From Desulfococcus sp. (GTDB lineage Bacteria; Desulfobacterota; Desulfobacteria; Desulfobacterales; Desulfosalsimonadaceae): a DNA stretch of 5,175 nucleotides. Where the stretch lies: positions 1 through 5,175 of the forward strand of contig JAHECJ010000210.1 of the NCBI GenBank assembly GCA_024641805.1, given 5' to 3'. Positions 1-5,175 of this stretch are shown piece after piece; the stretch's first letter is position 1, and every line of letters begins with the position of its first letter. Below the pieces are notes generated by a model, which was given only the letters and a program-made list of their open reading frames with translations, searched no databases and was not told the DNA's origin. Made by a program: the position numbers and the translations under genes.

Positions 1-390
1 ACTTACTACCATATGAACCAATATGAGGACGCTGAGGCCTTGTTCCTCGAGTGCGAAAACAATTTCGGACAAAATGAAATCATTACCCGGTCTTTGGCCA
101 AAACCTATGAGGCCATGGGAAAGCTGGAGAAGGCCCGGGATATTTACGGACGGATTCTAAACGGCTGCACGAAATGCGGCGTCAGACCTGACCCGTTTCT
201 CCAGCAGCGATATGCGGAACTCTGTTTTGCCTGCGGGGAAAGATCTTCACGTCTCGTAGAAATTTATTTGTCCTTGCTGCAGGAAGACCCGGACAATAAA
301 GTCCCATATTATCAACGCATTTATGAATTATACGACGCGATGGGGAACCAGAAGGAAGCCGATCGCTATCAGTCTTTTATCCGGAAATGA
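1..390 (+). CDS. TPR repeat protein, C-terminal part, with two CxxC pairs (5' end outside window)
   Basis: The reading frame is open from base 1. The residues before the first ATG at 13 (T-Y-Y-H) continue a TPR helix, and no ribosome binding site is visible, so that ATG is probably internal and the true start lies to the left. Numbered from that Met, helix pairs of TPR character cover about residues 1-20, 24-50 (LAKTYEAMGKLEKARDIYG) and 80-123 (ELYDAMGNQKEADRY). TPR domains are protein-protein scaffolds, so the likely role is to hold or position partners. Between the second and third helix pairs lie C52-x2-C55 and C71-x2-C74, a spacing that could bind zinc or iron. No catalytic motif is seen. 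The stop codon overlaps the start of the M23 gene, which makes that protein the prime candidate partner. The N-terminus, and any signal peptide or membrane anchor, cannot be seen. Confidence 0.88.
   Translation, partial: TYYHMNQYEDAEALFLECENNFGQNEIITRSLAKTYEAMGKLEKARDIYGRILNGCTKCGVRPDPFLQQRYAELCFACGERSSRLVEIYLSLLQEDPDNKVPYYQRIYELYDAMGNQKEADRYQSFIRK
387..390 (+). promoter_or_regulatory. ATGA stop-start overlap (translational coupling)
   Basis: The TGA of the TPR gene (388-390) shares bases with the ATG of the M23 gene (387-389). Only GGA lies just upstream (383-385), too close to act as a normal ribosome binding site. Re-initiation by ribosomes finishing the TPR gene is the likely mode of translation. 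Confidence 0.7.
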
Positions 391-1040
391 ATCTTCTTCC
401 AAAATCAAAATTTGTGACGCACCTCACTCGGTCCAATAAACTGGATGCGTGTGATTTCAACCGGTTTATTTTTTTTCAGGGAATGCTGTTCGGATCAACA
501 AAAAAGTGGTGGGGGACCAAAGGATTTCGCGGTTCTTCGCACGAAGGACTGGATCTGTGTTTTTTCGTCAGCTCGCGGAATGAAAATTACCGGCTGGACG
601 AAACCATTGCGGTTCCCATGCTCTATGATGGGCGGGTCGAACATGTGACCGATGATTTTCTGGGCAAAACGGTTATCACCCGTCACTCTTTTCCGGATGA
701 CAATGAATTGTCATTGCTTTCGCTATACGGACATCTGAATCCCGACAACAACCTGAAAATCGGGGATGAAGTAAAGGCCGGGGAAATATTTGCCCGGATC
801 TCCGGTTTTGAGAACCGGCCCAAAGCTCTCTTGCCCCATTTGCACATCTCCCTTGCAAAACCGCACCTGCTGCCGCCGGTCAACCGCCTGGAATGGAATT
901 TTCTCAACAAGGCGGACCGGTCTGTTTTCATCGATCCGTTGAAAGTAATTGCCACCGAATATTCGATTGTCGAATATGATGACAATCTGGATTTATCAAA
1001 AATGTTTTCCAAATGCAGCAGAATCAATACCGGGGCGTAA
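387..1040 (+). CDS. M23-family (LytM/lysostaphin-like) metallopeptidase domain protein
   Basis: This 217-residue protein has the M23 zinc-site signature: H52-x3-D56 (HEGLD), a YGHL segment at 114-117, and H151-L-H153 (PHLHISLAKP). In characterised M23 enzymes the HxxxD His and Asp and the second His of HxH bind zinc, and the family cuts peptidoglycan cross-bridges or stem peptides. All of these residues are present, so activity is plausible. The central stretch (VPMLYDGRVEHV, then IGDEVKAGEIFARISG) matches the beta-rich core. The N-terminal 45 residues hold a short aromatic patch (FIFFQGMLF, 27-35), too short and charged around to be a normal signal peptide, and no lipobox is seen. ATG 387 overlaps the upstream TPR stop as ATGA, which favours translational coupling. 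A later ATG at 483 would still keep the motifs but discard conserved-looking sequence. Substrate and cellular site are unknown. A regulatory role like that of degenerate LytM factors seems less likely because the ligands are intact. Confidence 0.88.
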   Translation: MNLLPKSKFVTHLTRSNKLDACDFNRFIFFQGMLFGSTKKWWGTKGFRGSSHEGLDLCFFVSSRNENYRLDETIAVPMLYDGRVEHVTDDFLGKTVITRHSFPDDNELSLLSLYGHLNPDNNLKIGDEVKAGEIFARISGFENRPKALLPHLHISLAKPHLLPPVNRLEWNFLNKADRSVFIDPLKVIATEYSIVEYDDNLDLSKMFSKCSRINTGA

Positions 1041-1054
1041 CTGATGATTATATT

Positions 1055-1084
1055 TCACGGCAACCAGTCAATTCTTGCCTGTGA
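1055..1084. terminator. Possible weak hairpin at the convergent gene ends
   Basis: TCACGGCAA (1055-1063) pairs with TTGCC-T-GTGA (1075-1084). This makes a 9-bp stem with one bulged T (1080) and an 11-base loop. The stem includes the stop codon of the - strand gene and lies 14 bases past the + strand stop. Neither side is followed by a proper T run, so it is at best a weak intrinsic terminator. It may also be chance or an mRNA 3'-end stabiliser. Confidence 0.25.
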
Positions 1085-2362
1085 TAATTCGAGATCGACC
1101 TGAACACCGGCGTGCGCGAACTCGCGGGTATAAATCCAACCATCCCTGACCGCCGGGCCTTTGGGAGGTCCTAAAGGTTTCTCGAACTCGGGATAGGGGA
1201 TGAACGTCCCGTCGGCATCGGTATATCCCCAGCTGTAAACAAAGTAGGAATAAGGCTCTGCCGCTATCAGGAAACATGCCAGCGGGAATTTGATTGCGTC
1301 GCGGGCAATGGCTGCATTTTTTTCATTGGACCGGGAAGCGCGATCTTCCCAGCTGAAACCCGGCCATCCCTTGACTACCAGTATCCTCCCTCGTCTTCCG
1401 GCCGCCTGAATTGTTGCGATGTCGCCGGCCATCCGGTGTTTATTGATGGACCCATCCGGATTAAGTGCACTGAAAAAACCGAAATGCTCCACCATGGCTC
1501 CGGACATTCCCTGTAAAAGAGAGAGTCCGCAATCTTCCCAGATCATTGAATCAGCGCGCAGTCCATTGAATATCAGAAGTTTGTCATCACCAATATTATC
1601 GAGGGTTCGCTTCAATAACTGGCGCATCCCGGCTTCCATATCATTATATTTTCTGCTCCCCCATTGCCGGCGTTTTTCCGGGGCCTGATTAAACAAGGTG
1701 ATGACCGCATCAATAAAAATCCCGTCAAATCCATGTTGATTGACGGCTTCGGATGCGATGCGGATCCACCAGTCCAGGCAATCCGGGTTGGACAGATCGT
1801 AGATAGTTTCTTTGCGACGTATCAGGGCGTATGTCCCGTCAATATTTTTTAACGCCCAGGTGGGATGCGCCTGGAAAGTTTCATATGCCCTGTAAAACCG
1901 ATATGCAACCAGGCCGTTCCAGTAAAACAGAACTTTCAGGCGGGGGTTACGGGCTTTCAACTGTTGCAAAGCTTTATACATGCCAGGTTCTGCAGCATGA
2001 TACAAACCCGTCCCCTGCATTTTTTCTATGGTGACCAGTGGAAAACGATCCGCCAGAAATTGAAGTTCATCACCTGAAAAATCAGCGCTGGCTTTTCCAA
2101 GATGAGCGGCAACAGGGACGCGATCCCATGAAAACAGGGGATAGGCTGCCAGTTGAGCCGGCGTTGGCGGCATAAGAAGGGATGCGGCCGAGGAGATGTT
2201 TTGGCCTGATGGCACCCGCAACATTCTATTTCCGGTTTCCATCATAAGTTTCGCACATCCGGTCAGTCCGCCAGTCGCCAACGATCCAAAAGCAAGAGAG
2301 GTGCTTAAGAGAAAATTTCTGCGGGAGATACTTTTTAACAGCATCATCTGATTCTTCTTCAT
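1055..2362 (-). CDS. Putative TIM-barrel glycoside hydrolase, Tat-exported lipoprotein
   Basis: With ATG at 2362 the protein has 435 residues and opens with a textbook Tat signal: S13-R14-R15-N-F-L-L, a hydrophobic stretch, then the lipobox L33-T-G-C36. It should therefore cross the inner membrane folded and become lipidated at C36. Residue +2 is Ala, which under the E. coli Lol rule favours the outer membrane. The mature part resembles putative glycoside hydrolases of the hypothetical GHL15 type. It has strand-end motifs of a barrel such as LKVLFYWNG (142-150), GFDGIFIDAV (211-220, D218 a candidate catalytic acid), LLIFNGLRAD (262-271), VEHFGF (291-296, E292 a second candidate) and ILVVKGWPGF (327-336). 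The C-terminus (YTREFAHAGVQVDLEL) looks like the closing beta element. The frame stays open to a TTG at 2458, but that start would bury the Tat signal and overlap the nuclease gene. ATGs at 2347 and 2344 are also possible starts. No strong ribosome binding site is seen. The substrate is unknown and the family label is from memory. Confidence 0.82.
   Translation of the reverse strand: MKKNQMMLLKSISRRNFLLSTSLAFGSLATGGLTGCAKLMMETGNRMLRVPSGQNISSAASLLMPPTPAQLAAYPLFSWDRVPVAAHLGKASADFSGDELQFLADRFPLVTIEKMQGTGLYHAAEPGMYKALQQLKARNPRLKVLFYWNGLVAYRFYRAYETFQAHPTWALKNIDGTYALIRRKETIYDLSNPDCLDWWIRIASEAVNQHGFDGIFIDAVITLFNQAPEKRRQWGSRKYNDMEAGMRQLLKRTLDNIGDDKLLIFNGLRADSMIWEDCGLSLLQGMSGAMVEHFGFFSALNPDGSINKHRMAGDIATIQAAGRRGRILVVKGWPGFSWEDRASRSNEKNAAIARDAIKFPLACFLIAAEPYSYFVYSWGYTDADGTFIPYPEFEKPLGPPKGPAVRDGWIYTREFAHAGVQVDLELSQARIDWLP
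2255..2326 (-). other. Tat signal peptide with lipobox (within the glycoside hydrolase gene)
   Basis: The coded segment runs from S13 of SRRNFLLS through a Gly/Ser/Leu/Ala hydrophobic region to LTGC, ending at the Cys codon 2257-2255. The twin arginines are codons 2323-2318. SRRxFL followed by L-T-G-C combines Tat targeting with signal peptidase II processing. This motif also fixes the translation start near 2362, or at 2347/2344. Confidence 0.85.
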
Positions 2363-2421
2363 AATGTCGGAGCAATATGCTTGGACTGCTTTAAAAAATG
2401 TCCCGAACCGAGGTCTGTTTT

Positions 2422-3339
2422 TTACCTGCAAAGTTCTCTGAAATTGCAGTAATCGCAAAATACGGCGATGGCTGTTTTTTCAAACTGGTCTTTTCCTTTC
2501 GGGATGTTTTCTGCAATGTCATAGCAGAACTCATACATTTCATTTGTTTCTGTGCTGACGGTGTTTTCAAATCCGTCGATATCCGGCCGGCTGATATGTA
2601 AGGTGTCCTCGCTATAATCCGGTTTCAGGTAGGCGATGATGGGCTGTATTTTTTCCGGATCACGGTCAAAGTGGAACGCGGCCCAGGCAGTGTATCCGAG
2701 CATCTGTTTGTGATGCTTATGGTTGTCAATCTTGCCGGTTTTCCAATCCATAATATAAAGCACATCGTCGACAGGAAACAGAAAATCGACTTTGCAGTAG
2801 GCTTTTAATCCGTTAATGACGGTCTGGCCAAAGCCGGGCGGCTCGATGACCCACTGGTCCTTATTGGTTATTGCATTTCTGACCACCCACATGAACCGTT
2901 GGCTGTTCATCAGATTGCTCAGGCTCAGCCGGATATTTTCATAAATATCATCAATGTCCAGCCGGTCAATCTCTTTGTAGTAAATTTCAGAAAAGGTTTT
3001 TTGGCAGTATTGTCCGGTGATTTTGCGGGCATAATCATAGAATCTGGCTGCATCAATCTGTTGCTCGGTTTTTTGGAGTCTTTCCAAAAGAACCTTGATA
3101 ATGTCATGGACAATGTTCCCGATTTCAAGGGGAATGGAGGTCATCTGTTTGAGACGGTTAATTTTTTCCGCAGAATGCTCGGGATCAAATTTGGCGTAGT
3201 AGGTATAATAATACCGTCTCCTGCATGTCTTAAAGGTGTCATACCGGGATGCAGACCAGCCCAGAATCGGAGTAAACGGGAATTGTTTGATCGGGGTCAT
3301 TTTATTTGTCACTTCCGTAATAGAAAATTGAGTTGTCAT
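2422..3339 (-). CDS. PD-(D/E)XK nuclease, RecB/AddB/Cas4-like, with predicted Fe-S cluster
   Basis: This 305-residue protein has the ordered motifs of RecB-family nucleases. They are the N-terminal SASRYDTFKTCRRRYYY block (C39), G-x-x-x-H at 74-78, a strand ending in D185 (KVDFLF), D198-W-K200 (MDWKTG), and Q212-x3-Y216. Near the end lies C295-x2-C298-x5-C304. C39 plus this C-x2-C-x5-C triplet is the layout that binds a 4Fe-4S cluster in AddB, Cas4 and Dna2-like nucleases, where it staples the fold. D185, D198 and K200 are the expected metal-binding and catalytic residues, so the enzyme should be active on DNA. It lacks a helicase part and has no cas genes nearby. At about 300 residues it is longer than Cas4 and resembles free-standing proteins of this superfamily. 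It is cytoplasmic, with no signal. ATG 3339 has only a GGA before it. ATG 3300 (residue 14) is an alternative with a better upstream match. The biological role, repair or defence, is not shown by the window. Confidence 0.85.
   Translation of the reverse strand: MTTQFSITEVTNKMTPIKQFPFTPILGWSASRYDTFKTCRRRYYYTYYAKFDPEHSAEKINRLKQMTSIPLEIGNIVHDIIKVLLERLQKTEQQIDAARFYDYARKITGQYCQKTFSEIYYKEIDRLDIDDIYENIRLSLSNLMNSQRFMWVVRNAITNKDQWVIEPPGFGQTVINGLKAYCKVDFLFPVDDVLYIMDWKTGKIDNHKHHKQMLGYTAWAAFHFDRDPEKIQPIIAYLKPDYSEDTLHISRPDIDGFENTVSTETNEMYEFCYDIAENIPKGKDQFEKTAIAVFCDYCNFRELCR
3309..3316 (-). promoter_or_regulatory. Candidate ribosome binding site for an alternative nuclease start at 3300
   Basis: On the - strand this reads GGAAGTGA, one mismatch from the consensus GGAGGTGA, with 8 bases between it and the ATG at 3300-3298. 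Residues 1-13 of the longer form (MTTQFSITEVTNK) show no recognisable domain, so the shorter 292-residue protein is credible. The spacing is slightly long and GGA before 3339 competes, so the choice is open. Confidence 0.35.
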
Positions 3340-3392
3340 GAAACGTCCAAAACAGTTTGCGTCCGATTTGCTTTTTTTATGGTTAGGAACGG
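3340..3392 (-). other. 53-base spacer between the Ig-protein and nuclease genes
   Basis: The spacer is AT-rich on the - strand, with a run of seven A (3378-3372). It contains two direct copies of GGACG (3354-3350 and 3346-3342 approximately), the second placed just before the nuclease ATG. No convincing stem plus T run is seen in the direction of transcription. This is consistent with read-through from the Ig-protein gene, though a promoter cannot be excluded. Confidence 0.3.
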
Positions 3393-5175
3393 TTATTGAA
3401 TAATTTTAAAATATACATCATCTTTTTGATTGCCATCGACAAACAAAGCCGCCTGGAATATTCCGGTTTGTGAGAGTTTCCATTTCCACATTTTATATTT
3501 GTTCTCGGGAATATAATCCGTTAATTCAAAAACCGTTTTTCCGGAAGAGGTCATTATTTTTATGGTAACGACATTGCCGCCATACCCTTTGACAATAATG
3601 GCCATATCGTCTTTTAATGAAAATAATTCGGTCGGCTGGAATCGGCTGCTTTTGATATTTATGATCCGGTAAGTACTGATTCCTCCGTTATCATCGGATT
3701 TGCCTGCATTCCTACTGGGATAATCTTTGATATTCCTGGGGTCGGTTTTAGCGATTTTCTGGATTGCTGGGGAAGAGGCGATGCGCGGGGCAGGCGAATT
3801 ATAACGGATCGTTAAATCATCAGAGATCGCTGCGAGACCGACAACATCTGTTGAACGGGCGATTATGGCATATTCGGAATTCGGAGCCGGCGGTGAAAAG
3901 GAATATTCCCATTTACCGTCTTTAAATGAATCGACCCGGCGATAGGTCGAACCGCCGTCAATGCTGATTTCCACCCGTGCAATGCCGGACAGATTGTCAG
4001 ACGCAATGCCATGAATCTGAATCGGTGAAGAGTTGAAATAAGAGCGGTTTTTCGGTTCGGTGATCTGAATTTGCGGTGGCGCTTTATCCACTAAAAGAGT
4101 GTTGGAAGTGCATTCAGCCGACTGATTGCCTTTTGATGTCTGAACTACCATCCTGAGGAGAATGGCGTCAGCTCCGCGAAAGGATCCTACGAACGCGGAG
4201 CCGCTGATCTCGCCGGTATCCGGTGTAATCTGAATCCCCTTGCTGACATCCCGGATAAAGTGAGAGCGATTATCCTCAAGGCGGGCTGAAACCAGGATGG
4301 TATGAGGGGATGCAGTGCCCTTGAATGTCAGGACATTGCCATTGTGCACATAGAGCCCCTGGCCGGACGGTGAAATCATGGAGAGATGTCTGATAACAAC
4401 TGACGGCTGTGGGTTTAATTTATGATCAATTGAATCAGTTGCTTCGACAGTGTCTGACGGCAACCGCGAATCGTTAACGGAAGTGGGAAGAACGGTATGA
4501 CTTTCCGATAAAGGGGAACCTGCTTTCGGCTTGGATTGCTCTGATGCGGGGCCGGCAATATCTTCAGAATCAGGGGTCTGGGGAATGATTTCCGGGTTCG
4601 GTTCGAATACAGTCAGCCCGGCGGCCTGAGAAATAACTTCAGAGGATTCATTGCGAATCGCGCATGTGTAGGCTCCTTCGTGATCTTTTTGAACTGACGC
4701 TATCTTATAAATGTCGGAGGTTGCCCCTGGGATATCAATGCTGTCTTTTTTCCACTGAAAGGATAATGGGGGAGAGCCGGAAGCGGTGACCGAAAACGCA
4801 GCTGATTCTCCGTTCTTTTTTGATTGCGGTTGGGGGTTGTTTGTTATCCGGGGCGGGTACATTACATAAAGTTCCGCTTCATCGGATACGGCAGTGCCTG
4901 CATCGTTTATGACCCTGCAGGAAAAAAAACCCTCGTCGTTTTGAGAAACCGAGGCAATGGTGTAGCTGTCAGAAGTCGCTCTATCAATATTTTCACCGTT
5001 TTTCATCCACTGAAATGATAACGGGGAATCCCCTGAAACGGAGATGGAAAACGTGACTGAGTTTCCAGCATCAGTTAATTGAGGTTCGGGGTGTTGTGAA
5101 ATGACTGGTGAAAGCGGGTTGACCAGTGTCTGGAGATGTTCCGGAGGTGAATCTTTTGCGGGGATTTTAGCGATG
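3393..5175 (-). CDS. Multidomain Ig-like surface or secreted protein (5' end outside window)
   Basis: The frame is open to the right edge, giving 593 residues in the window. The Met at 5006 sits inside an Ig-like domain (W-M-K-N-G), so it is not the start. By window residue the order is as follows. Ig-like repeats cover about 21-105 and 106-190, with SFQW, ATSDxY and IASV elements. A Pro/Ser/Glu-rich linker follows at 191-260. A beta-rich region (262-363) and a Big/Ig-like module (365-458, with ITEPKNRSYF and VEISIDGG) come next. A second linker (459-495) leads to a C-terminal beta domain ending QAALFVDGNQKDDVYFKI. Such arrays are typical of extracellular adhesins, polymer-binding proteins or cell-wall proteins. 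Export is inferred, as the N-terminus is missing. No LPXTG, membrane anchor or enzyme motif is visible, and the C-terminal domain matches no sorting signal I know. The function is unknown. The - strand neighbours downstream are the nuclease and the exported glycoside hydrolase. Confidence 0.8.
   Translation of the reverse strand, partial: IAKIPAKDSPPEHLQTLVNPLSPVISQHPEPQLTDAGNSVTFSISVSGDSPLSFQWMKNGENIDRATSDSYTIASVSQNDEGFFSCRVINDAGTAVSDEAELYVMYPPRITNNPQPQSKKNGESAAFSVTASGSPPLSFQWKKDSIDIPGATSDIYKIASVQKDHEGAYTCAIRNESSEVISQAAGLTVFEPNPEIIPQTPDSEDIAGPASEQSKPKAGSPLSESHTVLPTSVNDSRLPSDTVEATDSIDHKLNPQPSVVIRHLSMISPSGQGLYVHNGNVLTFKGTASPHTILVSARLEDNRSHFIRDVSKGIQITPDTGEISGSAFVGSFRGADAILLRMVVQTSKGNQSAECTSNTLLVDKAPPQIQITEPKNRSYFNSSPIQIHGIASDNLSGIARVEISIDGGSTYRRVDSFKDGKWEYSFSPPAPNSEYAIIARSTDVVGLAAISDDLTIRYNSPAPRIASSPAIQKIAKTDPRNIKDYPSRNAGKSDDNGGISTYRIINIKSSRFQPTELFSLKDDMAIIVKGYGGNVVTIKIMTSSGKTVFELTDYIPENKYKMWKWKLSQTGIFQAALFVDGNQKDDVYFKIIQ
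4605..5114 (-). repeat. Two tandem Ig-like domain repeats in the surface protein gene
   Basis: Two units of about 85 residues (255 bases apart, Trp to Trp) share the pattern PLSFQW-x-K, ATSD-x-Y-x-IASV and EG-x3-C. The DNA is still similar around the Trp codon (CCACTGAAA then GATAA and GGG in both on the + strand), but elsewhere the copies have diverged. This is an older domain duplication, not a recent one. More copies may lie beyond the right edge. Confidence 0.75.

Noticed and set aside
683..1027. - strand open frame (114 residues) opposite the M23 gene
   Set aside because: It is antisense to a gene with intact HxxxD and HxH motifs and has no recognisable features; treated as a shadow.
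2393..2421. Possible terminator after the nuclease gene (T6 on the - strand following CGGTTCGGGACA)
   Set aside because: A T run is present, but the bases before it do not form a stem of more than three weak pairs, so read-through into the glycoside hydrolase gene is more likely.
2363..2458. N-terminal extension of the glycoside hydrolase to a TTG at 2458
   Set aside because: It would place 32 basic and mixed residues before a complete Tat signal, overlap the end of the nuclease gene, and has no ribosome binding site.
2422..3339. Nuclease as a CRISPR Cas4
   Set aside because: The motifs are shared with Cas4, but the protein is longer, and there are no repeats, spacers or other cas genes in the window.
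2899..3399. Long + strand open frame (166 residues) antisense to the nuclease gene
   Set aside because: It lies almost wholly opposite a gene with clear nuclease motifs, shows no domain or plausible ribosome binding site, and reads like a reverse-strand shadow.
4824..5018. + strand open frame (64 residues) opposite the Ig-like repeats
   Set aside because: It is opposite well-supported Ig-domain coding sequence and has no features of its own.

Overview
The window carries five protein-coding genes packed almost without gaps, two on the + strand and three on the - strand. They converge on a 14-base spacer at about 1041-1054. Two genes run off the window: the first + strand gene is cut at its 5' end by the left edge, and the first - strand gene is cut at its 5' end by the right edge. 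No rRNA, tRNA, CRISPR array, insertion sequence or attachment site was recognised.

The + strand block (1-1040) is the tail of a TPR protein followed by an M23-type (LytM/lysostaphin-like) zinc metallopeptidase domain protein. The two overlap by ATGA, so they are almost certainly translated from one message. The TPR piece has four cysteines arranged as two CxxC pairs between helices. The M23 protein keeps the zinc-site motifs but has no recognisable signal peptide.

The - strand block, in transcription order, starts with a multidomain surface or secreted protein: two Ig-like repeats, a Pro/Ser-rich linker, two further beta-sandwich regions and a C-terminal beta domain (5175-3393). Next is a stand-alone RecB/AddB/Cas4-type PD-(D/E)XK nuclease with a predicted four-cysteine Fe-S site (3339-2422). 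Last is a putative TIM-barrel glycoside hydrolase carrying a Tat signal with a lipobox (2362-1055). Spacers of 53 and about 59 bases on one strand suggest co-transcription, but the nuclease has no obvious functional link to its neighbours.

The organism looks like a Gram-negative bacterium of moderate GC. The Tat lipoprotein, the CxxC-bearing TPR protein paired with an M23 protein, and the overall gene style would suit a deltaproteobacterium (Desulfobacterota), but this is an impression and not demonstrated. Taken together, the TPR, M23, Ig and glycoside hydrolase genes point to cell-envelope or extracellular polymer work. The window reads mostly as ordinary chromosome. The most unusual elements are the solo Fe-S nuclease between two exported proteins, and the leaderless M23 protein coupled to a cysteine-bearing TPR protein.
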